Assembly (NCBI GenBank): GCA_001772985.1
Contig: MEVN01000040.1
Location: forward strand, 1 to 11,459
Direction of reading: 5' to 3'
Length of the DNA stretch: 11,459 nucleotides
DNA from: a candidate division WWE3 bacterium RIFCSPLOWO2_12_FULL_36_10
GTDB lineage: Bacteria; Patescibacteriota; WWE3; UBA101185; UBA10185
How positions within the stretch are numbered: the stretch's first letter is position 1; every line of letters begins with the position of its first letter. Below are positions 1-6,549 of this stretch, piece after piece. Below the pieces are notes generated by a model, which saw only the letters and a program-made list of their open reading frames with translations, had not been told where the DNA came from and ran no database searches. The position numbers were made by a program, and so were the translations under genes.

Positions 1-8
1 TACCTCCT
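1..8 (-). promoter_or_regulatory. Possible Shine-Dalgarno site of a gene beyond the left edge
   Basis: Read on the minus strand, the left edge of the window ends in AGAGGAGGTA, a strong match to the anti-Shine-Dalgarno complement. If real, a minus-strand gene starts a few bases outside the window, downstream of uvrA and co-directional with it, and bases 9-141 are a spacer. It competes with the reading of the same bases as plus-strand coding sequence (Pro-Pro-Leu codons). The window cannot decide between them. Confidence 0.35.
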
Positions 9-287
9 CTTGCCGTTAAAGAAATTTACATAAAAAAATCAGATAAAATAATAAGGTATGAAATATTCAATAAAGAAGAAAGATTTCTAAATACAGAAGC
101 AACAAAAGGAAAACCAAAAATCTATAGAGAAGTTTCCACAACTAAAGTGTTGGTTTTAATTTTCTTAGCGCTTGCGCTGTATATGACTTTTTATCTTTTA
201 ATAAGTCGGCCAAAGTACCTGAAAAAACTATATTCCCGCCTTTATCGCCACCTTCAGGACCTAAATCCACAATCCAATCGACATTAG
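3..287 (+). CDS. Possible 3' end of a plus-strand gene, overlapping uvrA antisense
   Basis: A plus-strand frame is open from the left edge to a TAG at 285-287 (94 codons, no start inside the window). Codons at 3-141 have the purine-first, A-ending style of the phosphatase gene at the right edge and read as an ordinary Lys/Glu/Ile-rich protein. From 142 the frame runs antisense through the last 48 codons of uvrA and becomes strongly hydrophobic (about 18 residues starting VLVLIFLALA), followed by a basic tail rich in Lys, Arg and Tyr. That would look like a C-terminal membrane anchor, but antisense readings of Lys-rich sequence tend to be hydrophobic, so this may be an artefact. The product is not recognised. 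The other two plus frames stop at 17-19 and 31-33. An antiparallel overlap of 146 bases would be unusual. Confidence 0.3.
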   Translation, partial: PPLAVKEIYIKKSDKIIRYEIFNKEERFLNTEATKGKPKIYREVSTTKVLVLIFLALALYMTFYLLISRPKYLKKLYSRLYRHLQDLNPQSNRH

Positions 288-3132
288 AAATAACATCTAA
301 ATTGTGTTCTATTATTACAACGGTATTACCTTTTGAAGTAAGTCGTTTTAACACAAAAATTAATTTCTCTAAATCATAAAAATGAAGGCCGGTGGTAGGC
401 TCATCCAGAATATACAAGGTCCTTCCTGTTGACTTTTTCGAAAGCTCAAGGGACAGTTTTACTCTTTGCGCCTCTCCCCCCGATAATGTTGGTGCCGGCT
501 GGCCAAGCTTAATATATCCCAAACCTACATCCGCAATTGTTTTTAGCTTTCTTTTTATGTACGGGATGTTGTCAAAAAAATTCAGCGCTTCGTCAACAGT
601 CATATCTAGTACTTCACTTATATTTTTATCTTTGTAGTGAATCTCTAACGCCTCACGGTTGTACCGTTTACCTCCGCAAACTTCGCAATTAATATAAACA
701 TCGGGCATAAACTGCATCTCAATTCTTATTTGGCCTTCCCCCGCACAGGCTTCACATCTTCCGCCTTTTACGTTAAAACTAAACCTTCCGGTTTTATAGC
801 CTCGTACTCTTGCCTCTTGGGTTTGCGAGTACAAATCACGTATAAAATCAAAAGTTTTTGTGTAAGTTGCAGGATTTGATTTTGGTGTTCTTCCAATTGG
901 AGACTGGTCTATTGATACTACTTTATCTATATTTTCAACTCCGGTAAGTACTTCGTATGGCTCGGGTTTTTCTTCATTTTTTAAACCAAATTCTTGTCTT
1001 AACGCTTTTAAAAAGGTATCCATAATTAGCGTTGACTTTCCGGATCCGGATACTCCCGTAATACAAATAAGCTTGCCTAAAGGTAGCGTTAAATCAACAT
1101 TTTTAAGATTTCTTCCTGACGCTTTGGTTAATGACAAAACGTCCCCTTCTTTGTACACACCTTTTCTATAAAACTTACCAATTTCGTCAAGTTCAATTGA
1201 ATCAAAAGCTTTCCCAACTTCTTTGCCTACTTGCCTTTTGCCAGATAAATAAAGTCCGGTTAAAGATTTAGGATTCTTCTTAATCTCATCTGGCGTACCA
1301 TGTGCAATAATCTGCCCACCTAATTCTCCCGCATAGGGGCCAACATCAAAAATGTAGTCACTTTCAAGCATTGTTTCTGCGTCATGTTCAACAACAAGAA
1401 CAGTATTTCCTAAATCTCTAAGATGTTTTAAAGTGGTAATAAGTTTTGATTGATCCCTCTGATGTAAACCAATTGACGGTTCATCAAGAACATATAAAAC
1501 TCCCGACAGTCCCGATCCTATCTGCGATGCTAATCTTATTCTTTGCGATTCTCCTCCGGATAAATGAGATGCGCTTCTACCTAAAGTCAAATAAGATAAT
1601 CCAACATCAACTAAAAATTCAAGTCTATATTTTATTTCTTTAAAAACAGGCGTAGAAATAGTCTTCTCTCTTTCAGACAAAATTAAATTGAGATTTGAAA
1701 TCCAATCAGTTAATTTATCAATTGAAAACTCTGTTACTTTAAAAATATTTTTTTCATCAACAGTTACAGACAATGCTTCCTTTTTTAACCTAGCTCCCGA
1801 ACATAAAATGCAAGGCTCGTTCACCATGTATTTTTCTATTTCATTTCGAATAAAATCGGACTTTGTTTCGGCAAATCTCCTTTTTAAATTAGGTATTACA
1901 CCTTCAAAATTTGCGTTAAAATCACCCTCGTTTCCATCTCTTGTTTTGTAATGTACTCTAAATTTTTTGCCATGCGGGGCTCCGTACATTAATAATTTAT
2001 ACACATCCGAACCTAACTGCTCAATCGGAATATTAAGAGAAAAGTTATATTCTTTAGCTACAGCATCGATTACCATTGCGGTCCACGAGTTATGCTCAAA
2101 AAGCCTAGCCCAAGGAAAAATACCACCTTCTTTTATTGTCAATCGTGGATTTACTACAACTTTTTCATCAACTTCAAGCTGAGTTCCTAATCCGTCACAT
2201 TTAGGACAAGCGCCATGAGGAGAGTTAAATGAAAAACTTCTTGGTTCTATTTCTGGCAAAGATATATTACAAAAAGGACAAGCAAAATTTTCGGAATATA
2301 GATGATCTTCAAAAACCAACGGTGAATTTGAAAAATCAAACTCTTTATCCAAAACTACAGAAACAATTACACTACCGCCTGCAAGCCTTAAAGCTGTTTC
2401 AATAGATTGAGTAATTTGCGCTTCAAAAGTCTTTCTGTCAGCTAAAACCGCAAACTTACTTTTCGAAATGATAAATCTGCTAAGAACGGCTTCTATGGTA
2501 TGTTTATTTGTTTTTATTAAGTCAAAATCTTCATTTAAATCTCTTATTTTACCGTCTATTCTAGCTCTAATAATTCCTTGTTTTTTCAAATTTCCAAACA
2601 AAGAAGAGTACTCGCCCTTTCTATCTTTAACAACTGGCGACATAATCATTAATCTAACACCTCTTATAGATTTATATTCAGGACTATCCTTAATAAGATT
2701 AAAAATGTTGTCAACTATTTGTTCTATGCTTTGTCGGCTTATCTCCCTTCCACATGACGGACAATGTGGGTGGCCTATTCTCGCAAACAAAAGTCTTAAA
2801 AAATCGTACACCTCAGTTACAGTTCCAACCGTTGATCTAGGATTTTTAGTAGTAGTTTTTTGATCAATTGCAATTGCGGGAGATAAACCATCTATTCTGT
2901 CTACATCCGGCTTGTCCATTACACCTAAGAACTGTCTTGCGTACGATGAAAGGCTTTCAACATATCTTCTTTGCCCCTCCGCATAAATCGTATCCATCGC
3001 CAAAGATGATTTTCCGGATCCTGAAACACCTGTAAACACTACAATTTTATTTTTTGGAACCGTTAAATCAACGTTTTTTAGATTATGCTCACGCGCACCG
3101 TAAATCTTGATCTCTTCTAATGGTTTTAACAT
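142..3132 (-). CDS. uvrA: UvrABC excinuclease subunit A (UvrA)
   Basis: UvrA is the dimeric ABC-type ATPase that finds bulky DNA lesions and loads UvrB in nucleotide excision repair. The 996-residue product has both ATPase modules: Walker A GVSGSGKS at 35-42 and 693-700, signatures LSGGESQR at 524-531 and LSGGEAQR at 883-890, and Walker B LDEPSIGLH near 549-557 and LDEPTTGLH near 909-917. Zinc-binding cysteine pairs are CPFC 285-288 with CPKC 309-312, and CEAC 793-796 with CEVC 816-819. Further pairs, CPSC 124-127 and CILC 441-444, are also visible. It is slightly longer than the roughly 940 residues of the Escherichia protein and looks intact. The ATG at 3132 has no Shine-Dalgarno site but lies 7 bases after a -10 box, so the mRNA is probably leaderless. 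A candidate LexA operator lies in the promoter. UvrB is encoded on the same strand, separated by three other genes. Confidence 0.98.
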   Translation of the reverse strand: MLKPLEEIKIYGAREHNLKNVDLTVPKNKIVVFTGVSGSGKSSLAMDTIYAEGQRRYVESLSSYARQFLGVMDKPDVDRIDGLSPAIAIDQKTTTKNPRSTVGTVTEVYDFLRLLFARIGHPHCPSCGREISRQSIEQIVDNIFNLIKDSPEYKSIRGVRLMIMSPVVKDRKGEYSSLFGNLKKQGIIRARIDGKIRDLNEDFDLIKTNKHTIEAVLSRFIISKSKFAVLADRKTFEAQITQSIETALRLAGGSVIVSVVLDKEFDFSNSPLVFEDHLYSENFACPFCNISLPEIEPRSFSFNSPHGACPKCDGLGTQLEVDEKVVVNPRLTIKEGGIFPWARLFEHNSWTAMVIDAVAKEYNFSLNIPIEQLGSDVYKLLMYGAPHGKKFRVHYKTRDGNEGDFNANFEGVIPNLKRRFAETKSDFIRNEIEKYMVNEPCILCSGARLKKEALSVTVDEKNIFKVTEFSIDKLTDWISNLNLILSEREKTISTPVFKEIKYRLEFLVDVGLSYLTLGRSASHLSGGESQRIRLASQIGSGLSGVLYVLDEPSIGLHQRDQSKLITTLKHLRDLGNTVLVVEHDAETMLESDYIFDVGPYAGELGGQIIAHGTPDEIKKNPKSLTGLYLSGKRQVGKEVGKAFDSIELDEIGKFYRKGVYKEGDVLSLTKASGRNLKNVDLTLPLGKLICITGVSGSGKSTLIMDTFLKALRQEFGLKNEEKPEPYEVLTGVENIDKVVSIDQSPIGRTPKSNPATYTKTFDFIRDLYSQTQEARVRGYKTGRFSFNVKGGRCEACAGEGQIRIEMQFMPDVYINCEVCGGKRYNREALEIHYKDKNISEVLDMTVDEALNFFDNIPYIKRKLKTIADVGLGYIKLGQPAPTLSGGEAQRVKLSLELSKKSTGRTLYILDEPTTGLHFYDLEKLIFVLKRLTSKGNTVVIIEHNLDVISNVDWIVDLGPEGGDKGGNIVFSGTLADLLKDKKSYTAQALRKLKPTL

Positions 3133-3139
3133 AAAAGTT

Positions 3140-3168
3140 AGTATACGGTAAAACTTCGGGTTTGTGAA
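3140..3168 (-). promoter_or_regulatory. uvrA promoter (predicted, leaderless)
   Basis: On the minus strand there is a -35-like TTCACA (3168-3163), a spacer of exactly 17 bases, and a -10 TATACT (3145-3140). Seven bases then lead straight to the uvrA ATG at 3132, so transcription should begin at or within a base or two of the start codon. The promoter fills the 39-base gap between uvrA and the upstream 188-codon gene, so uvrA can be expressed independently of the uvrB transcription unit. Confidence 0.7.
3146..3161 (+). promoter_or_regulatory. Candidate LexA operator in the uvrA promoter
   Basis: The plus strand reads CGGTAAAACTTCGG at 3146-3159, identical at 12 of 14 positions to CGGTAAGTCTTCGG in the lexA promoter and differing only at the two central bases. 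Its halves CGGTA (3146-3150) and CGGGT (3157-3161) are 11 bases apart in the same orientation. It lies between the -35 and -10 boxes, where a bound repressor would block polymerase. Assignment to LexA is inferred from lexA and uvrA being classic SOS genes. The motif is inverted relative to transcription compared with the lexA copy. Confidence 0.5.
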
Positions 3169-3171
3169 ACC

Positions 3172-3738
3172 TTAAATTGCTTTTCTTGAAATATAGTTAA
3201 GAAGAGGAACTACTAGATCAAAATTTATATCCGTTTTACCAACTACACCAAGAACCATATTATCAATTAACGTCGTAGACACAGCACACAAAGATGTAAC
3301 AATCTTATCTTCTAGTACAAAATCAAAACAAAAGCAAATTGGATACAAAGTAAAATTATCTGCCAAAGTCTTTTGTATAAATTCAGGATTATCTAAAAAT
3401 GTTAATAGTGAGTGTAATTCATCACCAAACATTTCGTTTCGTTTAATATATGTCGAAAATCCAACGGCAATAAAAAGGCTTAAATCCTCATCTAACATAA
3501 ACACAGGACAATCTAGAATACTTGAAATATATCTAATTAACTTTCTTTTACCCTCAAATGAACTAAAATTTCTAAAAAGTTCTTCGAGTTCAACTTTATT
3601 GTGCAGTGGAAGCTCGGATTTATTTAAAACGTGCTTGTGCAAGTATTCTTTAATATCAACCGCATTAACACCAATACTTAAATATCCATACTTCACTAAA
3701 CCTACAGAAGCATCATTATCATGTACGTTTTTTATCAT
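3172..3738 (-). CDS. Hypothetical protein, 188 residues, unrecognised
   Basis: I do not recognise this protein. It is a soluble-looking, Leu/Phe-rich mixed alpha/beta sequence without signal peptide or clear membrane helix. Residues 65-95 (around RYISSILDCPVFMLDEDL) have the feel of GAF-like sensor segments in which a helix is followed by a 'pVfllDedl' strand-turn, but this is only a resemblance. Cysteines occur at 77, 135, 137 and 151 with no metal-binding spacing. It begins with an ATG 22 bases after the LysM gene stop and has no convincing Shine-Dalgarno or -10 sequence, so it is probably the last gene of the uvrB-PBP-LysM unit. Its stop is 39 bases before the uvrA start. A regulatory or cell-envelope role is possible from context, but nothing in the sequence shows it. 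Confidence 0.75.
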   Translation of the reverse strand: MIKNVHDNDASVGLVKYGYLSIGVNAVDIKEYLHKHVLNKSELPLHNKVELEELFRNFSSFEGKRKLIRYISSILDCPVFMLDEDLSLFIAVGFSTYIKRNEMFGDELHSLLTFLDNPEFIQKTLADNFTLYPICFCFDFVLEDKIVTSLCAVSTTLIDNMVLGVVGKTDINFDLVVPLLNYISRKAI

Positions 3739-3760
3739 TTACTTTAGGGCAGAATAAAAA

Positions 3761-4159
3761 CTAATTAGACGGACCACAGTCAACAACTAAAGATTGTCCT
3801 GACTTTATTTCAGACCACAAATTTAAATTGTTTGCCAATGCCATATAATTATATTTTTCACCATCACCGCATACTCTTTCGGCAACCTGCCACAAACCTT
3901 CGCCTGAAAGTACTTCTACCTTAATAGCTTGTGATGTGTCTGTTGTCCCTTGCACTTCGGTTTTTATGTTACCGTTCTTCACTGAATTTATGATTTGGTT
4001 TAATCCGGTATTATTTGATGTTTTACCAAAATACCAAACGCTAAAAAATGCGATGAGAACAAGTATTCCTATACCTGTTATAAGATTTCCCCAGTTCGCT
4101 TTTGGATTATCTTCTTTTATTTTATCCATTACTTTGTTTAATGTTTCTCTAAATTTCAT
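3761..4159 (-). CDS. Membrane-anchored LysM-domain protein
   Basis: A 132-residue protein with a short basic N-terminus, one membrane helix at about 25-44 (NLITGIGILVLIAFFSVWYF), a linker of about 35 residues and a C-terminal LysM domain at about 81-127, starting VEVLSGEGLWQVAERV and ending near SGQSLVV. LysM modules bind N-acetylglucosamine-containing glycans such as peptidoglycan, so the protein should tether membrane to wall. Cys97 and Cys128 could form a disulfide. An upstream in-frame GTG at 4168 would give 135 residues, but it lies inside the Shine-Dalgarno sequence. The ATG at 4159 is correctly spaced from that site and is chosen. The gene follows a penicillin-binding protein gene, whose stop codon is inside its ribosome binding site, so translation is probably coupled and the product likely assists peptidoglycan synthesis. 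Confidence 0.88.
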   Translation of the reverse strand: MKFRETLNKVMDKIKEDNPKANWGNLITGIGILVLIAFFSVWYFGKTSNNTGLNQIINSVKNGNIKTEVQGTTDTSQAIKVEVLSGEGLWQVAERVCGDGEKYNYMALANNLNLWSEIKSGQSLVVDCGPSN

Positions 4160-4162
4160 TAA

Positions 4163-4173
4163 GATCACCTCCT
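4163..4173 (-). promoter_or_regulatory. Full-length Shine-Dalgarno site of the LysM gene
   Basis: The minus strand reads AGGAGGTGATC followed by TTA and the ATG at 4159. This is an 11-base complement to the usual 16S rRNA 3' end. It contains the TGA stop of the penicillin-binding protein gene (4167-4165). It decides the start of the LysM gene and shows that this organism uses Shine-Dalgarno initiation inside transcription units. Confidence 0.9.
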
Positions 4174-6483
4174 ATCATTTTTTTTATTCTTCTCCTTACT
4201 TTTATCATTTGGAACACTGCAAATACTTTTAAGTTCAGTCCCTCTTATAAACACTTCAGATCTGTTTTTGCATTCAGGATAGTTTCTAAACACAACGCTT
4301 GGAGGTGGCAAAAAAGTTTCATTTTCAAAACCATTCAGAAGACTTAGCATGATTTTATTCCAAATTGGCGCGGCACCCGAAAGACCTGACGCTAGCTGGG
4401 GGTTCATAGGAGTGTTATCGTTATTGCCAACCCATACTCCAACCACATACGATGGAGTATAACCAAAAGTATAATTATCTCTTTTTGCGTCAGTAGTTCC
4501 TGTCTTTACTGCTACAGTGTGCTTAGGTATATTCAACGAGTTATTAAACCCAAACGCCCCGGATCTTGCATAATTATCTGATAGAATGTTGGTCACTAGA
4601 TACGAAATACCGTCAGAAATTGCCCTTTCTTCTTTTTGATCATTTTTGTTATAAATTTCAAAACCATTTGCATCTTTAATTGATATAAAAGACGTTACGT
4701 CCCTATATACACCACTTCTGGCTAATGTTGCGTATACATTCGTTAAATCCAAAAGCCTAACCTCTTTACCACCTAGGGTTACAGATAAACCGTAAGAACT
4801 ATCGAACTTCCAGTTTTTTAAACCCATTTTATTGGCTAGCGCAACCATATTCTCAACACCTAAATTCTTTACAAGTTTAACTGCCGGAATGTTATAAGAA
4901 TTTGCTAACGCCTGCCTTAAACTTACAACTCCATGAAATTTTCCATCATAATTTACAGGTGTGTAAGTTTGGCCGTATGATTGAAAAGTAATTGGAGAAT
5001 CGTCAATAAATGAGGCGGGAGTAAGACCTTTTTCAAAAGCCAATGCATATGTTATTGGTTTTGCAGCCGATCCTGCTTGTCTACTAGCTGTTACAACATC
5101 AAACGCGCCTCCATTTTCTGAAAAATAATCTACAGATCCCACATATCCCAAAATCCCCCCACTTCTTACGTCAATTATTGCGGAGGCTCCATTTGAAATA
5201 TTTAAATCAGCACTTTCTTTGACCCCGTTCGTAACTATTTCCTGCGCTTTTTCTTGTACATCAAGATCCAAAGTTGTAGTTACAGTTAACCCTCCAAAAT
5301 CAACTAAATGTTGGCCATATTTTTCGTATAGTTGAGTTTTTACATAATTTACAAAATGTGGAGCTCTAATATAGCTCTTCTGAGATGCAAAGGTTAACTC
5401 CGCATTTGATGCCTCATCCGCATCTAATCTTGTTATGTAACCAAGTTTAACCATACGATCCAAAACTAACCGTTGTCTTTGTTTTGAAATCTCTAAATTT
5501 CCACTAAAAGGAGAATTAACGCTAGGAGATGAAGGAAGTCCTGCTAAAAAGCTTGCTTCGGCTAAATTTAAATCACGTACATCCTTATCAAAATATTTTT
5601 TTGATGCCGATTGAATCCCCCACGATGTTCCTCCATACGCAATATTGTTTAAATAAAGTTCAAGAATTTCATTTTTGGAATATTGTGTTTCAACCAAAAG
5701 GGCTAAGAAAATTTCTTTAACCTTCCTTGAAACTGTTCTTTCCGGGGAGAGTAAAACATTTTTTACTAACTGCTGAGTTATAGTTGAACCGCCCTGCACG
5801 CTTGAATCAAAGAAAGTAGCTTTTGCTGCTCTAATAATGCTTAAAGGTCTAACTCCTTTGTGGGTATAAAATTCAGAATCTTCTATAGCTAATGTTGAAT
5901 CAATGACGTTTTTTGGAATATCCGTTAACAAAACCGGATCATATTTTCTGTCTACGTAAATTTCGTATAGCAGTCTTCCCTTTCTATCAAGTATTTTTGT
6001 TGATCTATTAGTAATTTGAGAAAGAAGAATGGGTTGAGGCAGATTCCTATACCAACTATATGCGGATAAAGGTATATAAACAAATATAAAAGAAAATATA
6101 ATGCCGGTTACAAAATGAATTTGACGTTTTTTCAACAGTACTCTAACTTTTTTCAATCCTAATTGCGCAATCGAAGTAAACTTTCTTTTCTTCTTTTTTG
6201 TGCTTACTTTATGTACTTCGATAAGTTTTCTTCGAGAACGATATTTTTCGGCTATTCGTTTACTAAAATTGTAAATCCTTCTAGTTACTTCTACACAAAT
6301 TTTTATTAATGCTTTTACAGAATTAAGAATAATATAAAAAATTGAAGAGAATTTATTTCTTAATACTTCAAACGGGTAAAGTGCGGAATAACCTAAAAAC
6401 GAAACCAGACCGGCGGATTTCGCAAAAAAGTTAACAATGAAATCGCGTAATATATTTTGTCTTTTGTCTTTATTTTTTCCCAC
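4165..6483 (-). CDS. Class A penicillin-binding protein (PBP1A-type, GT51 plus transpeptidase)
   Basis: A bifunctional peptidoglycan synthase: the GT51 domain polymerises lipid II outside the membrane and the transpeptidase domain cross-links peptides. The GT51 domain (about 160-340) has EDSEFYTHKGV with catalytic Glu201, QGGSTITQQLVKN at 230-242 and the RKVKE motif with Glu257. The transpeptidase has the SxxK serine in GSAAKP (Ser472, Lys475), the SxN motif at Ser529-Tyr-Asn531 and KTGTT at 660-664. All catalytic residues are present. The membrane anchor is about 123-142. Ahead of it lies an unusually long N-terminal region of about 120 residues, with hydrophobic stretches near 25-65 and a highly basic part near 80-121. 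Cys738 and Cys755 near the C-terminus may pair. The start is a GTG at 6483 without a Shine-Dalgarno site. The first 125 residues contain no other Met, so a shorter GTG or TTG start remains possible. It lies 66 bases after uvrB. Confidence 0.96.
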   Translation of the reverse strand: MGKNKDKRQNILRDFIVNFFAKSAGLVSFLGYSALYPFEVLRNKFSSIFYIILNSVKALIKICVEVTRRIYNFSKRIAEKYRSRRKLIEVHKVSTKKKKRKFTSIAQLGLKKVRVLLKKRQIHFVTGIIFSFIFVYIPLSAYSWYRNLPQPILLSQITNRSTKILDRKGRLLYEIYVDRKYDPVLLTDIPKNVIDSTLAIEDSEFYTHKGVRPLSIIRAAKATFFDSSVQGGSTITQQLVKNVLLSPERTVSRKVKEIFLALLVETQYSKNEILELYLNNIAYGGTSWGIQSASKKYFDKDVRDLNLAEASFLAGLPSSPSVNSPFSGNLEISKQRQRLVLDRMVKLGYITRLDADEASNAELTFASQKSYIRAPHFVNYVKTQLYEKYGQHLVDFGGLTVTTTLDLDVQEKAQEIVTNGVKESADLNISNGASAIIDVRSGGILGYVGSVDYFSENGGAFDVVTASRQAGSAAKPITYALAFEKGLTPASFIDDSPITFQSYGQTYTPVNYDGKFHGVVSLRQALANSYNIPAVKLVKNLGVENMVALANKMGLKNWKFDSSYGLSVTLGGKEVRLLDLTNVYATLARSGVYRDVTSFISIKDANGFEIYNKNDQKEERAISDGISYLVTNILSDNYARSGAFGFNNSLNIPKHTVAVKTGTTDAKRDNYTFGYTPSYVVGVWVGNNDNTPMNPQLASGLSGAAPIWNKIMLSLLNGFENETFLPPPSVVFRNYPECKNRSEVFIRGTELKSICSVPNDKSKEKNKKNDRR

Positions 6484-6549
6484 TTTATCACACTAACTGA
6501 AATGAGCAGGAAATACTAAAGTTAATTATTGTATAGGTTATTCAGAAGG

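Noticed and set aside
128..164. Weak hairpin CCACAAC/GTGTTGG followed by a T-rich run at the uvrA 3' end
   Set aside because: The stem has only 3 plus 2 pairs with a double mismatch, and the T-run is on the plus strand, not in the direction of uvrA transcription. Not a convincing terminator.
2468..2863. 131-residue plus-strand reading frame inside uvrA
   Set aside because: It is antisense to well-conserved UvrA sequence. Its hydrophobic character comes from reading the opposite strand of charged codons.
6484..6549. Possible separate promoter for the penicillin-binding protein gene
   Set aside because: TTGACC and TATACA are present but only 12 bases apart, and TAGTGT near the GTG has no acceptable -35. 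No pair meets the standard used for the other promoters.
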